A stretch of 64,000 bases of DNA from Pseudomonadota bacterium (GCA_018241425.1 JAFEDU010000001.1:496001-560000), one strand, 5' to 3'; counted from the stretch's first letter, positions 23,459 through 32,717 are shown. The notes: generated by a model not told the origin, from the sequence alone. Numbers and translations are program-made.

Positions 23459-25498
23459 TCAGGCATCGGGAACGGTCTTCTCGCTGACCATCGTCAGCAC
23501 GTCGTAGCTGGCGACCGGCTCGCCGTCCTGGTTGGTGATGAGCGTGTCCCAGCGCACCTCCCCGTAGCCCGCCCCCGCGCGCAGCGACTTCTCCTTGCAG
23601 GTGAGGCGCACGCTGATGCGGTCGCCGGGCTTGACCGGCTTGGTGAAGCGCAGGGCATCGAGCCCGTAGTTCGCCAGCACCGGCCCGTAGGGCGGGTCGA
23701 CGAACAGCCCGGCCGCGGCGGACACCAGGAAGTAGCCGTGCGCGACGCGGCCCCCGAACAGCGGGTTGCGCGCCGCCTGTGCCTCGTCCATGTGCGCATA
23801 GAAGCGGTCCCCGGAAAGCGCGGCGAACGCCTCGATGTCGGCGATCGTCACGGTGCGGGCCGCCGACCTGAAGGTGTCCCCGATGCGCAGCTCGTTGAAG
23901 TTGCGCCGGAACGGGTGCACGCCCGGGTCGAGCTCGCGGGCGCCGCGGACCCAGCGGCCCGTGACCTGGGTGAGCAGCTGCGGCGAGCCCTGCACGGCGC
24001 TGCGCTGCAGGTAGTGCATCACGCCCCGGATGCCGCCCATTTCCTCCCCGCCGCCCGCGCGCCCCGGGCCGCCGTGCACCAGGTGCGGCAGCGGCGAGCC
24101 ATGGCCCGTGGACTCCGCCGCGCATTCGTGGTTCACCACCACCATGCGGCCGTGGTAGGGCGCAAGCCCCAGCACCAGGGCACTCGCGGCGGCATCGTCG
24201 GCGCTGAAGATCGAGCCGGCGAGGCTCCCGCCGCCGCGGCGCGCGAGCGCGATCGCCGAGTCGAGGCCTGAGTAGGGGATTACCGTGCAGACCGGGCCGA
24301 ACGCCTCGACCGCGTGCACGGCCCGCGCCTGCTCCGGCGCCTCGCAGTAGAGCAGCGTCGGAGCCACGAACGCGCCACGCTCGGCATCGGCGCCCTGGGG
24401 ACGCACCGGCTCCCCGCCGCAGATCAGCCGGGTTTCCGCGCGCAGCCGCGCCAGCTGGTCCTGGACCTCGCGCCGCTGGGCGAGCGAGGCCACCGGGCCC
24501 ATGCGCACCGCCTCCAGCCGCGGGTCACCCACCACGATCCCGTCCAGCGCGGCCTTGAGCGCCTCGTTGACGTGAGCGGCCTGCTGCGCCGGCACCAGCG
24601 CACGGCGGATCGCCGTGCACTTCTGGCCTGCCTTGGCCGTCATCTCGCGCACCACCTCGCGCACGAACAGGTCGAACTCGGGGGTCCCGGGAACCGCATC
24701 CGGACCGAGGATCGAGGAATTGAGGGAGTCGGTCTCGGCCGTGAAGCGCACCGACTGCGCGAGCACCTGCGGGTGCTGCCGCAGCTTCAGCGCCGTGGCC
24801 GCCGAGCCGGTGAAGGAGACGACGTCCTGGCAGCTGAGGTGGTCGAACAGGTCCCCCACCCCGCCGCAGATCAGCTGCACCGCGCCCGGCGGGAGGATTC
24901 CCGACTCGATGATGGCGCGGAACACGCACTCGGTCAGGTAGGCGGTCTGGGTGGCCGGCTTCACGACCGCCGGGACCCCGGCGAGCAGCGCCGGGGCGAG
25001 TTTCTCGAGCATGCCCCAGACCGGGAAGTTGAAGGCATTGATGTGGACCGCCGCGCCCTCGAGCGGCACGCCGATGTGGACCCCGAGGAACGTGCCGTTC
25101 CTGGACAGCGGTTCCACGGCCCCGTCGACGTAGACGCGCGAGTTGGGCAGCTCGCGGGTGCCCTTGCCGGCGTACACGAACAGCGTGCTGATGCCCCCGT
25201 CGATGTCGATCCAGGAGTCGCCCTTGGTGGCCCCGGTGGCGTAGGACAGCTCGTAGAAGGACGGCTTGCGCTCGCTCAGGTACTTGGCGAGCGCCTTAAG
25301 TAGCCCCGCCCGCTCATGGAAGGTCAGGGCCCGCAGCGCCGGGCCGCCGACGTTGCGCGCATGCCCGAGGATGCCGGCGGCGTCGAAGCCGTCGGCACTC
25401 GCGCGCGCGATGACCTGCCCGGTCGTGGCATCGCGAAGCGCAACGCCCTCCCCGCTCCCGGACCGCCATCCCCCCGCGATGTAACTCTGAAGCTGCAT
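23459..25498 (-). CDS. paaZ: Bifunctional oxepin-CoA hydrolase / semialdehyde dehydrogenase
   Basis: A 679-residue fusion (E. coli PaaZ 681) that opens the oxepin-CoA ring and oxidises the resulting aldehyde. The N-terminal aldehyde dehydrogenase (about 1-520) shows the NADP-site VSFTGSAATALKLR, the catalytic Glu region RFTAETDSLNSS and the catalytic Cys in AGQKCTAIRRALVPA. The C-terminal MaoC-type hydratase (about 540-679) has ALSGDRFYAHMDE with the Asp/His pair and GRVAHGYFLVSAAAGLF. ATG 25498 is selected by comparison with the family. It is the last gene of the minus-strand paa operon, 11 bases after paaI. Confidence 0.95.
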   Translation of the reverse strand: MQLQSYIAGGWRSGSGEGVALRDATTGQVIARASADGFDAAGILGHARNVGGPALRALTFHERAGLLKALAKYLSERKPSFYELSYATGATKGDSWIDIDGGISTLFVYAGKGTRELPNSRVYVDGAVEPLSRNGTFLGVHIGVPLEGAAVHINAFNFPVWGMLEKLAPALLAGVPAVVKPATQTAYLTECVFRAIIESGILPPGAVQLICGGVGDLFDHLSCQDVVSFTGSAATALKLRQHPQVLAQSVRFTAETDSLNSSILGPDAVPGTPEFDLFVREVVREMTAKAGQKCTAIRRALVPAQQAAHVNEALKAALDGIVVGDPRLEAVRMGPVASLAQRREVQDQLARLRAETRLICGGEPVRPQGADAERGAFVAPTLLYCEAPEQARAVHAVEAFGPVCTVIPYSGLDSAIALARRGGGSLAGSIFSADDAAASALVLGLAPYHGRMVVVNHECAAESTGHGSPLPHLVHGGPGRAGGGEEMGGIRGVMHYLQRSAVQGSPQLLTQVTGRWVRGARELDPGVHPFRRNFNELRIGDTFRSAARTVTIADIEAFAALSGDRFYAHMDEAQAARNPLFGGRVAHGYFLVSAAAGLFVDPPYGPVLANYGLDALRFTKPVKPGDRISVRLTCKEKSLRAGAGYGEVRWDTLITNQDGEPVASYDVLTMVSEKTVPDA

Positions 25499-25509
25499 GA
25501 CTGGTCCCT

Positions 25510-25956
25510 TCAGGGCGGCAGCACCGGCCCCTCGATGCGGTAGGAGCGGCCGCGGAAAAGGGCCACCTTCTCCCCGTGCGGGTTGAAGATGACGATCTCG
25601 TAGATGCCGTTGCGCGACGTGCGCCACACCTCGCGCGCCTCCGCGGTGAGCTGCTCGCCGGGCTGCGCCGGGCGCAGGAAATCGATGGCCGCCGCCGCGG
25701 CCACGGTGGCCTCGTTGTGGGAATTGCAGGCGAAGGCGAACGCGCTGTCGGCGAGCGCGAACAGCAGGCCACCGTGGCAGACGCCGTGGCCGTTCAGCAT
25801 GTCCTCGCGCACCGTCATGGACACCTGCGCAAACCCGGGGCGGATGGCGGTGATGCCCATCCCGAGCATCTGCGAGGCCCGGTCGCGCTCGAACAGGACG
25901 GCCGCGGAGCGCTCGGCAAGCAGCTGCGCCTCGGCGGCGGCGAGGTTGTCGGCCAT
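25510..25956 (-). CDS. paaI: Phenylacetyl-CoA pathway thioesterase
   Basis: A 148-residue hot-dog thioesterase of the PaaI family. The catalytic motif is NGHGVCHGGLLFALADSAFA, which contains the HGG-x-x-x-x-x-D signature. PaaI is thought to release CoA from stalled phenylacetate-pathway intermediates, protecting the CoA pool. The start ATG 25956 lies 4 bases after the paaG stop and the gene is followed by paaZ after 11 bases, so it is inside the paa operon. Length matches E. coli PaaI (140). Confidence 0.93.
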   Translation of the reverse strand: MADNLAAAEAQLLAERSAAVLFERDRASQMLGMGITAIRPGFAQVSMTVREDMLNGHGVCHGGLLFALADSAFAFACNSHNEATVAAAAAIDFLRPAQPGEQLTAEAREVWRTSRNGIYEIVIFNPHGEKVALFRGRSYRIEGPVLPP

Positions 25957-25960
25957 GCCG

Positions 25961-26749
25961 CTAGCGTCCCGTGAAGCGCGGCGTGCGCTTGGCGCCAAAG
26001 GCCGCCACGCCTTCCGCATAGTCGGCCGAGCGACCGAGCTCGCCCTGGTAGTCCCGCTCGATGTCGAGCTGCTCGGCGAGCGTGCGCCCGAGCCCCTCGT
26101 AGATCGCCTGCTTGGTGCGCGCAAGTCCGCGCGTCGGTGCGGCCGCGAAGTGCCGCGCCAGGTCCTCGATCACCTGCGGGAACTCTGCATCCTCGACACA
26201 GCGCCAGATGAGGCCCCAGGCCGCCGCATCGCTGGCGGCAAGCTTGTCCCCGAGGAACGCAAGGCCGATCGCCCGCGCCGTCCCTACCAGCCGCGGCAGG
26301 GACCAGGTTCCGCCCGAGTCCGGCACCAGCCCCAGGCGCGCGAATGCCTGGACGAACACGGCCGAGCGCGCGGCGATCACCACGTCGCACGCGAGAGCCA
26401 GGTTCGCGCCCGCACCGGCCGCGACCCCGTTGACGGCGGCGATCACCGGCATCGGGAGCGCGCGCAGGCTCAGCACCAGTGGCTTGTAGTGCTGCTCGAT
26501 GGAGGCGGCCAGGTCCGGCGGCGCCTCGCCCGGGGCCACGGCGCGGTCATTGAGGTCCTGGCCGGCGCAGAAACCGCGCCCGGCGCCGGTGATCACCAGG
26601 ACCCGCGCGTCGGAGGCCGGGAGGCCCGCGAGTGCCTCGCGCACCTCCCCGTGCATCTGGGTGTTGAAGCTGTTCAACCGCTCCGGGCGGTTGAGCGTCA
26701 GCCGCGCGATGCCATCGCGGTTGTCGAACACGATCGTCTGATAGCTCAC
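25961..26749 (-). CDS. paaG: 1,2-epoxyphenylacetyl-CoA isomerase
   Basis: A 262-residue crotonase-family enzyme, equal in length to E. coli PaaG (262), which isomerises ring-1,2-epoxyphenylacetyl-CoA to oxepin-CoA. The oxyanion-hole segments are TGAGRGFCAGQDLNDR and VNGVAAGAGANLALACD, and the acidic residue of the active site is in LGLVPDSGGTWSLPRLVG. The start is a GTG at 26749. It lies between paaE and paaI, in the place where E. coli has paaF and paaG; no separate paaF gene exists here. Confidence 0.93.
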   Translation of the reverse strand: MSYQTIVFDNRDGIARLTLNRPERLNSFNTQMHGEVREALAGLPASDARVLVITGAGRGFCAGQDLNDRAVAPGEAPPDLAASIEQHYKPLVLSLRALPMPVIAAVNGVAAGAGANLALACDVVIAARSAVFVQAFARLGLVPDSGGTWSLPRLVGTARAIGLAFLGDKLAASDAAAWGLIWRCVEDAEFPQVIEDLARHFAAAPTRGLARTKQAIYEGLGRTLAEQLDIERDYQGELGRSADYAEGVAAFGAKRTPRFTGR

Positions 26750-26777
26750 GGCAGAGTGCTCCTCGCGCGAGGGATGG

Positions 26778-27857
26778 CTACTTCTCGTCGTAGTCGAGCT
26801 CGAGCGGACCTTCGGTCACGTGCGACTGGCAGGCGAGCACGTACCCCTGCTCGACCTCCCAGTCCTCGAGGGCGTAGTTCTGGGTCATGGTGACGGCGCC
26901 GCGGACCAGCTTGGTACGGCAGGTCGAGCATACGCCCGCACGGCACGAGAACGGCAGCTCGATGCCCGCGCGCGCGGCGCCATCGAGCACGGTCTCGTCG
27001 CCCGAGCGCATGGTGAAGCTGCGTCGCCGGCCGTCCATGTTCACGACGACCTCGGTCTCGCCGGCAGCCGCCGGCCCGGCACGGGGCGCGGCCGCGGTCG
27101 CCACGGGCGCCTCGCGCGCGGTCGTCGCGAGCGTGAAGTGCTCGGCGTGGATGCGGGCCGCATCCACCCCCAGCTCGCGCAGCGTCGCGCCGACGGTCTC
27201 GATCATGTCCCCGGGGCCGCAGATGAAGTACCCCGCGACGCTGCCGGGCGAGAACAGGTGCCCGGCCGCCTCGCGCACGTGGGCGGGGTCGAGGCGGCCG
27301 TTGTAGAAGTCGACCTCCTGCGGCTCCTGGCTCATCAGGCAATGAAGCGCGAAGTCCGCAAGGTAGCGGTCCTTCAGCTCCAGGAGCGACTCCAGGCACA
27401 TGGCGCGGGAGCTACGGACATTGCCGTAGAAGAGGATGACGCGCGCACCCTGCTTCAGCAGTGCGCGGCTCAGGGCCAGCACCGGCGTGATGCCGCAGCC
27501 GGCGGCGAAGGCGACGTAGGTCGCCCCGCGCACGGGGTTGCGGACAGTGAAGCTGCCCCCGGGCGGCAGCACGCTCAGCGTCTGCCCGGGACGCACGGCG
27601 CGCGCCAGGTACTGCGACATCTCCCCGCGCGCATGGATGCGCGGCACGATGCGCAGCACCGGCTCGGCCGGATCGTTGACCAGTGAATAGGTCCGGCGCA
27701 CCTCGGTCGCCCCGGGGCGTGCGGCCACCACCACGTGCTGGCCGGGCAGCGCGCGGAACTCCCCGCGTAGCGCGGCCGGGAGCTCGAGGGTGATCTCGAT
27801 GGCCTCCTCGGCGGCGGGCTCGATGCTCAGGACCTTGAGATCGTGGAAGCGGGACAT
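26778..27857 (-). CDS. paaE: Phenylacetyl-CoA epoxidase reductase subunit
   Basis: A 359-residue reductase (E. coli 356) that passes electrons from NADPH to the PaaAC epoxidase. Residues about 1-100 form the FAD domain with RRTYSLVND, then the NAD domain with AAGCGITPVLALSRALL, and a C-terminal plant-type 2Fe-2S domain after about residue 270 with C-x4-C-x2-C (CRAGVCSTC) and a fourth Cys in VLACQSHV. It lies between paaD (4 bases) and paaG (28 bases). Confidence 0.94.
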   Translation of the reverse strand: MSRFHDLKVLSIEPAAEEAIEITLELPAALRGEFRALPGQHVVVAARPGATEVRRTYSLVNDPAEPVLRIVPRIHARGEMSQYLARAVRPGQTLSVLPPGGSFTVRNPVRGATYVAFAAGCGITPVLALSRALLKQGARVILFYGNVRSSRAMCLESLLELKDRYLADFALHCLMSQEPQEVDFYNGRLDPAHVREAAGHLFSPGSVAGYFICGPGDMIETVGATLRELGVDAARIHAEHFTLATTAREAPVATAAAPRAGPAAAGETEVVVNMDGRRRSFTMRSGDETVLDGAARAGIELPFSCRAGVCSTCRTKLVRGAVTMTQNYALEDWEVEQGYVLACQSHVTEGPLELDYDEK

Positions 27858-27861
27858 GGCT

Positions 27862-28341
27862 TCAGATGCACTTGAAGTGATCGAAGGGCTCGCCGCACGC
27901 GCGGCAGCGGTGATGCGACTTGCAGGGCGTCGAGCCGAACTCGCTCAGTCGCTCCGTGGCACGGCTGTGGCAGCGCGGGCAGGCGGGCACGGCGGTGGGC
28001 GGCACCGGCGGCGCGATGCCAAAGCGCGCAAGCTTGGCGCGCCCGGCCGCGGTCAGCCACTCGCTGCTCCAGGGCGGGGACAGGACTTCCTCCAGCACCG
28101 CGTGCGCGTAACCGTGCGCATCCAGCTGCCGCCGCACGCTGTCGCGGATGACCTCGGTCGCAGGACAACCGGAATAGGTGGGCGTGAGCCCGATGCTAAC
28201 CCCGCCCTCGGCCGAGCAGCGCACGTGGCGCACGATGCCGAGGTCGACGATCGAGAGCACCGGGATCTCGGGGTCCGGCACCGCCGACAGCAGGTGCCAC
28301 AGGTGCGCCTCGGGACCCGCATGCCGTGCCGGGTGGGTCAT
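27862..28341 (-). CDS. paaD: Phenylacetyl-CoA epoxidase assembly protein
   Basis: A 159-residue protein of the MIP18/PaaD type (E. coli 165), thought to help assemble the metal centres of the epoxidase. The DUF59 part is at the N-terminus (VPDPEIPVLSIVDLGIVRHV, then TPTYSGCPATEVI), and the C-terminus has Cys pairs CPRCHS, CRACG and FKC that could bind zinc or iron-sulfur. It is placed between paaC and paaE with short spacers of 12 and 4 bases. Confidence 0.92.
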   Translation of the reverse strand: MTHPARHAGPEAHLWHLLSAVPDPEIPVLSIVDLGIVRHVRCSAEGGVSIGLTPTYSGCPATEVIRDSVRRQLDAHGYAHAVLEEVLSPPWSSEWLTAAGRAKLARFGIAPPVPPTAVPACPRCHSRATERLSEFGSTPCKSHHRCRACGEPFDHFKCI

Positions 28342-28353
28342 CTGCGCACTGCC

Positions 28354-29112
28354 CTACCAGCGAGCGCCGGGCAGACTGCGCGGCAGCTGCTGCATCTCGG
28401 CCAGGAGGTGCGAGAGGTGCTCGGTATGGACGCCACGCTTGCCGTGCCACGGGAACGGCTGGGGCGCGGGGCGCCTGAGGGTCGCCTCCTTCAGGTCCGC
28501 ATCGATGAGCGCCGACCAGGCCGGCTCGAGGCCTGCAAGCTGCGGGCCGATGCCGGCTGCGGCCATGGCCTCGTCCACGGCGTCCGGCGCGAAGAGCTCG
28601 CCGGTGAAGCGCCACAGGTTCTCGAGCGAGGCCTGCACGCGAGCGTGGCTCTCGGGCGTGCCATCACCCAGGCGTGCCAGCCACCCGCTGCTGAAGCGAT
28701 GGTGGTAGCGGGTTTCTTTAAGCGACTTGGCCGCGATCGCCGCGAGGCGCTCGTCCGTGGACGTGCTCAGCGCCGCATACAGCTGCAGCTGCCAGGTGTC
28801 GATGAGCCACTGGCGCACGATGGTGTCGCCGAAGTCCCCGTTGGGCTGCTCGGCGAGCGCGAGGTTCGCGAACTCGTGCGCGTCGCGCAGGAACGCGAGG
28901 GCGTCCTCGTCGCGCCCGCTTCCTTCCAGTTCCCCTGCATAGGACAGGAGCAGTCGCGCCTGCCCGACGAAATCGAGCGCGAGGTTGGCGAGCCCCAGGT
29001 CCTCCTCGAGCGCGGGTGCGTGACCAACCCACTCCCCGAGGCGCTGCCCGAGCACCAGGCTCGTGTCGCCCAGGCGCAGGAGGTAGCGGACGCGTGCATC
29101 CGGTGCGCTCAC
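28354..29112 (-). CDS. paaC: Phenylacetyl-CoA epoxidase subunit PaaC
   Basis: A 252-residue ferritin-like subunit (E. coli 248) that pairs with PaaA and supports the diiron epoxidase. Typical text is LLRLGDTSLVLGQRLGEW, NLALDFVGQARLLLSYAGEL, and KSLKETRYHHRFSS. The start is the GTG at 29112, overlapping the paaB stop as GTGA (29109-29112). A longer frame reaching 29241 is rejected because it would run over paaB. Confidence 0.94.
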   Translation of the reverse strand: MSAPDARVRYLLRLGDTSLVLGQRLGEWVGHAPALEEDLGLANLALDFVGQARLLLSYAGELEGSGRDEDALAFLRDAHEFANLALAEQPNGDFGDTIVRQWLIDTWQLQLYAALSTSTDERLAAIAAKSLKETRYHHRFSSGWLARLGDGTPESHARVQASLENLWRFTGELFAPDAVDEAMAAAGIGPQLAGLEPAWSALIDADLKEATLRRPAPQPFPWHGKRGVHTEHLSHLLAEMQQLPRSLPGARW

Positions 29113-29393
29113 AGGTTTTTGACCTCGTCCGGGATCTCGTAGAAGGTCGGGTGCCGGTAGACCTTGTCGCGCGCCGGCTCGAAGAGTGCACCGGCCTCGT
29201 CGGGGTCGGAGGCGGTGATCTGCGCCGACGGCACCACCCACAGGCTCACGCCCTCCTGGCGACGGGTATAGACGTCGCGGGCGTGCTCGATGGCCATGCG
29301 CGCATCGGCGGCGTGCAGGCTCCCGACGTGGCGATGCTCCAGCCCGCCGCGCGAGCGGATGAAGACTTCGAACAGTGGCCAGTCAGCGTTCAT
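29109..29393 (-). CDS. paaB: Phenylacetyl-CoA epoxidase subunit PaaB
   Basis: A 94-residue small subunit (E. coli 95) of the PaaABCE epoxidase, thought to bridge PaaAC units and the reductase. The text FEVFIRSRGGLEHRHVGSLH and ARDVYTRRQEGVSLWVVPS is the family pattern. It follows paaA by 27 bases and overlaps paaC by 4. Confidence 0.95.
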   Translation of the reverse strand: MNADWPLFEVFIRSRGGLEHRHVGSLHAADARMAIEHARDVYTRRQEGVSLWVVPSAQITASDPDEAGALFEPARDKVYRHPTFYEIPDEVKNL

Positions 29394-29420
29394 GCACCGT
29401 GCTCCCGTAACCGGCAGGGC

Positions 29421-30407
29421 CTAGGCGGCCGCCTGCGCGGCACGCTTGGCGGCATGGGCCGCCGCGGCCTCCCGCACCCACTCGCCCGCGGCATGCCCCG
29501 CGCGGCGTGCCTCCAGGCGCTCGCGGTTGCAGGGCCCGTGTCCCCTGAGGACCGCCTGGAACTCCTCCCAGTCGATCGGCCCGATCTCGAAATGCCCCGC
29601 CGCCTCGTCCCAGCGCAGCTGCGGGTCGGGGATCGTGAGCCCGAGGAACTGCGCCTGCGGAACCGTGACGTCGATGAACTTCTGGCGCAGCTCGTCGTTG
29701 GTGAAGCGCTTGATCTTCCAGCGCATGGACTGGGCCGTGTGCCGCGAGGCCACGTCCGAGGGACCGAACATCATGATCGAGGGCCACCACCAGCGGTTGA
29801 GCGCGTCCTGCGCCATGGCGCGCTGCGCCTCGCTGCCGCGCGCCAGGGTCAGCATGATCTCGAACCCCTGGCGCTGGTGGAAGCTTTCCTCCTTGCAGAT
29901 GCGCACCATCGCGCGCGCGTAGGGCCCGTAGCTGCAGCGGCAGATCGGCACCTGGTTCATGATCGCGGCCCCGTCGACGAGCCAGCCGATGGCCCCGACG
30001 TCCGCCCAGGTGAGGGTCGGGTAGTTGAAGATGCTGGAGTACTTGGCAGCCCCGGACAGGAGCTGCTCCACCAGGGTGGCGCGCTCGACCCCCAGGGTCT
30101 CGGCGGCGCTGTACAGGTACATGCCGTGGCCGCCCTCGTCCTGCACCTTGGCGATCAGCACCGCCTTGCGCCGCAGCGAGGGCGCGCGCGTGATCCAGTT
30201 GCCCTCCGGCAGCATGCCGACGATCTCCGAGTGGGCATGCTGGGAGATCTGGCGGATGAGCGTCTGCCGGTAGGCCTCCGGCATCCAGTCCTTCGGCTCG
30301 ATCTTCTCCTCCGCATCGACGCGCGCCTGGAAGCGCGCGGCCTGCTCGGGGGACTCGGGTGCGGCGGAGGGCTCGCGGCCCTGCTGGTCCAGTGCCTGGG
30401 TATACAT
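29421..30407 (-). CDS. paaA: Phenylacetyl-CoA epoxidase catalytic subunit PaaA
   Basis: A 328-residue diiron subunit (E. coli 309) that epoxidises the aromatic ring of phenylacetyl-CoA. The ferritin-like iron ligands are seen in [15 protein letters not shown] (E-x2-H) and [14 protein letters not shown] (E-x2-H), with the earlier Glu in HAHSEIVGM. The substrate pocket text [14 protein letters not shown] is typical. ATG 30407 is chosen over 30455 because an in-frame extension would run into the operator. First gene of the paa operon, divergent from paaX, with a promoter and an inverted repeat in the spacer. Confidence 0.95.
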   Translation of the reverse strand: MYTQALDQQGREPSAAPESPEQAARFQARVDAEEKIEPKDWMPEAYRQTLIRQISQHAHSEIVGMLPEGNWITRAPSLRRKAVLIAKVQDEGGHGMYLYSAAETLGVERATLVEQLLSGAAKYSSIFNYPTLTWADVGAIGWLVDGAAIMNQVPICRCSYGPYARAMVRICKEESFHQRQGFEIMLTLARGSEAQRAMAQDALNRWWWPSIMMFGPSDVASRHTAQSMRWKIKRFTNDELRQKFIDVTVPQAQFLGLTIPDPQLRWDEAAGHFEIGPIDWEEFQAVLRGHGPCNRERLEARRAGHAAGEWVREAAAAHAAKRAAQAAA

Positions 30408-30430
30408 GGGCGGCTGGCTTTTTCCGGAAA

Positions 30431-30473
30431 TGTGATACAAGAATACTACGCTCACTGTACTTTCTGTGTCACG
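30431..30473. promoter_or_regulatory. Candidate PaaX operator
   Basis: TGTGATACA (30431-30439) and TGTGTCACG (30465-30473) form an inverted repeat that matches at 7 of 9 positions, with a 25-base spacer, in the 78-base gap between paaA and paaX. One arm covers the -35 of the paaA promoter and the other the likely start point, which fits repression. The link to PaaX is inferred from position. Confidence 0.5.
30443..30472 (-). promoter_or_regulatory. paaA promoter
   Basis: On the minus strand GTGACA (30472-30467), 18 bases and TAGTAT (30448-30443) give a reasonable sigma-70 promoter about 35 bases upstream of the paaA ATG. Confidence 0.45.
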
Positions 30474-30485
30474 TTTTCATGGCAC

Positions 30486-31394
30486 ATGCCCGGTAAACCC
30501 GCCTCCCCGCCCGCGCTGACGGGCCTCTTGCGCCGCTTCCGCGCCCAGCGGCCGCTGCGCGGCGGCTCGCTGCTCGTCACGATCTTCGGCGATGCCATCG
30601 CCCCGCGCGGCGGCGCGGTCACGCTGCAGTCCCTGATCGCACTGGCCGGGCCCTTCGGGCTCACCGAGCGCCTGGTGCGCACCGCCGCCGCGCGCCTCGC
30701 GCGCGAGGGGTGGCTTGCCACGCGACGCCAGGGGCGCCGCAGCGAATACCGGCTGAGCGGCAGCGGTGCGGCACGATTCGCAGAAGCGACTGCGCGCATC
30801 TACGCACTCGGGCCGGGCGCCTGGGACGGCCGCTGGCGCCTCCTGATCCTGCCCCCGGGGGTGCGCACACCGGCACGGCAGGCACTGCACTGGCTGGGCC
30901 ATGGGGAGATCGCGCCGGGTGTCTTTGCACACCCCGCTGGCGGGGTTGGCGAGGCCCGCGCCGCCCGGGCGGCCGCGCCCGGAGCCCTCACGCTCGAAGC
31001 CGCGGCGGACCCGGCCGCCGAGCGCGCACTGGTGCAGCGCGGCTGGGATCTCGATGAGCTGCGGGCGGGCTACCTGCGCTTCCTGCGGCGGTTCACGCCC
31101 CTGGAACCGGCGGTGAGGGCCCGCACCCTGGGTGCCCCCGATGCCTTCCTGGTCCGCACGCTCCTGGTCCATGAGTACCGCAAGATCCACCTGCAGGACC
31201 CCCTGCTGCCGGCCCGGCTCCTGCCGCAGGACTGGGCGGGAACGCGCGCGGCGGACCTCGCGCGCTCGATCTATACCGCGGTATTCAACGCCGCCGAGCG
31301 CCACCTGGAGGCGACAGCCGAGCGGCTTGCCGGGCCGCTGCCGCCGCCGGCGGCCGCGACCTATGCGCGGTTCGGGGGACTGCCGCGGCCCTAG
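30486..31394 (+). CDS. paaX: Phenylacetate degradation repressor
   Basis: A 302-residue PaaX-type regulator (E. coli 316) that represses paa genes and is released by phenylacetyl-CoA. The N-terminal winged helix shows GGSLLVTIFGDAIAPRGGAV, GLTERLVRTAAARLAREGWL and RQGRRSEYRLS; the C-terminal domain has RLLILPPGVRTPARQALH and FLVRTLLVHEYRKIHLQDP. ATG 30486 is in frame, while the slightly upstream ATG at 30479 is out of frame. Its TAG (31392-31394) shares CTAG with the TAG of the convergent paaK. Confidence 0.92.
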   Translation: MPGKPASPPALTGLLRRFRAQRPLRGGSLLVTIFGDAIAPRGGAVTLQSLIALAGPFGLTERLVRTAAARLAREGWLATRRQGRRSEYRLSGSGAARFAEATARIYALGPGAWDGRWRLLILPPGVRTPARQALHWLGHGEIAPGVFAHPAGGVGEARAARAAAPGALTLEAAADPAAERALVQRGWDLDELRAGYLRFLRRFTPLEPAVRARTLGAPDAFLVRTLLVHEYRKIHLQDPLLPARLLPQDWAGTRAADLARSIYTAVFNAAERHLEATAERLAGPLPPPAAATYARFGGLPRP

Positions 31395-32695
31395 CCGTCG
31401 GTCCGCAGGTCGCGCACGCGCTGCGACTTGCCGCTCGAGCGCTCGAGCGTCCCGGGCGCGCACAGCCGGACCTCCGCGGTGAGGCCGATCAGCGTCTTGA
31501 TGCGTCCCGCGAGCATGCTGGCGAGTACGGCCGCGCGTTCGCCGGCAAGCTCCGGCCGGGGCTCGATGAGCACGGCCAGCTCGTCCAGGTGGCCGCTCCG
31601 GCGCACGTGCAGCTGGAAGTGCGGGCTCAGGCCCTGGGTGGCGAGCACCAGCTCCTCGATCTGCGTGGGGAAGAGGTTGACCCCGCGGATGATCAGCATG
31701 TCGTCCGAGCGGCCGGTGATCTTCGCCATGCGCCGCATGGAGCGCGAGGTCGGCGGCAGCAGGGCCGTGAGGTCGCGGGTGCGGTAGCGGATCATGGGCA
31801 GCGCCTGCTTGGTGAGCGTCGTCAGCACCAGCTCGCCCGGCTCGCCCGGTGCGCGCACGGCGCCGCTCACCGGATCGATGATCTCCGGGTAGAAGTGGTC
31901 CTCCCAGATGACCGGGCCGTCCTTGCTCTCCACGCACTCGCTCGCGACGCCCGGCCCCATGACTTCCGACAGGCCATAGATGTCCAGCGCATCGATGCCG
32001 AAGCGGCCCTCGATCTGCGCGCGCATCGCCTCCGTCCAGGGCTCGGCGCCGAAGAGGCCCGCACGGAGCGAGGTGCCCCGCGGATCGCGCCCCTGCCGCT
32101 CGAACTCCTCGCCGATGGCGAGCAGGTAGGACGGGGTCACCATGATGAGGTCCGGCTCCAGCTCGCAGATCAGCTGCACCTGCTTCTGGGTCTGGCCACC
32201 GGACATCGGGACCACCGTGCATCCCAGCGCCTCGGCGCCATAGTGCGCACCCAGGCCGCCGGTGAAGAGCCCGTAGCCGTACGCGACGTGCACCATGTCT
32301 CCCGGCCGCCCGCCCGCAGCGCGGATCGAGCGCGCCACGAGGCCCGCCCAGGTCTCGATGTCGGCGCGCGTGTAGGCCACGACGGTGGGGCGCCCGGTCG
32401 TGCCGCTGGAGGCGTGCACGCGCGCGAGCTGCGCGCGCGGCACCGCCAAGAGGCCGAAGGGATAGTGCTCGCGGAGGTCGGACTTGTGGGTGAAGGGAAA
32501 GCGCTCGAGGTCTTCGAGCGAGCGCAGGTCGCCCCAGTGCACTCCCGCGGCCTCGCAGCGGCTGCGGTAGGGCGCGACGTTCTCGTACGCATGCCGCAGC
32601 ACTGCCTTGAGGCGCATGAACTGCAGGTGCGCGAGCTCGTCGCAGCTCGCGCGCTCGATGGGCTCCAGGTCGCTTGAGGCAGGGCTTACCGGCAC
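31391..32695 (-). CDS. paaK: Phenylacetate--CoA ligase
   Basis: A 434-residue acyl-adenylate enzyme (E. coli 437) that activates phenylacetate with ATP and CoA. The phosphate loop is ASSGTTGRPTVVAYT, aromatic substrate text includes HVAYGYGLFTGGLG, LFGAEPWTEAMR and DIYGLSEVMGPG, and the C-terminal part has KITGRSDDMLIIRGVNLFP. The start at GTG 32695 gives the expected length. It lies 22 bases after the E2 gene on the same strand, so it appears to be the third gene of the 2-oxoacid dehydrogenase operon and not part of paaABCDEGIZ. It is convergent with paaX, sharing CTAG. Confidence 0.95.
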   Translation of the reverse strand: MPVSPASSDLEPIERASCDELAHLQFMRLKAVLRHAYENVAPYRSRCEAAGVHWGDLRSLEDLERFPFTHKSDLREHYPFGLLAVPRAQLARVHASSGTTGRPTVVAYTRADIETWAGLVARSIRAAGGRPGDMVHVAYGYGLFTGGLGAHYGAEALGCTVVPMSGGQTQKQVQLICELEPDLIMVTPSYLLAIGEEFERQGRDPRGTSLRAGLFGAEPWTEAMRAQIEGRFGIDALDIYGLSEVMGPGVASECVESKDGPVIWEDHFYPEIIDPVSGAVRAPGEPGELVLTTLTKQALPMIRYRTRDLTALLPPTSRSMRRMAKITGRSDDMLIIRGVNLFPTQIEELVLATQGLSPHFQLHVRRSGHLDELAVLIEPRPELAGERAAVLASMLAGRIKTLIGLTAEVRLCAPGTLERSSGKSQRVRDLRTDG

Positions 32696-32717
32696 GGCCC
32701 CCGCATCATCGCACTAC

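Noticed and set aside
29016..30485. N-terminal extension of paaX (long frame antisense to paaA)
   Set aside because: PaaX-like sequence begins only at 30486; the extension is an antisense shadow of paaA and paaB.
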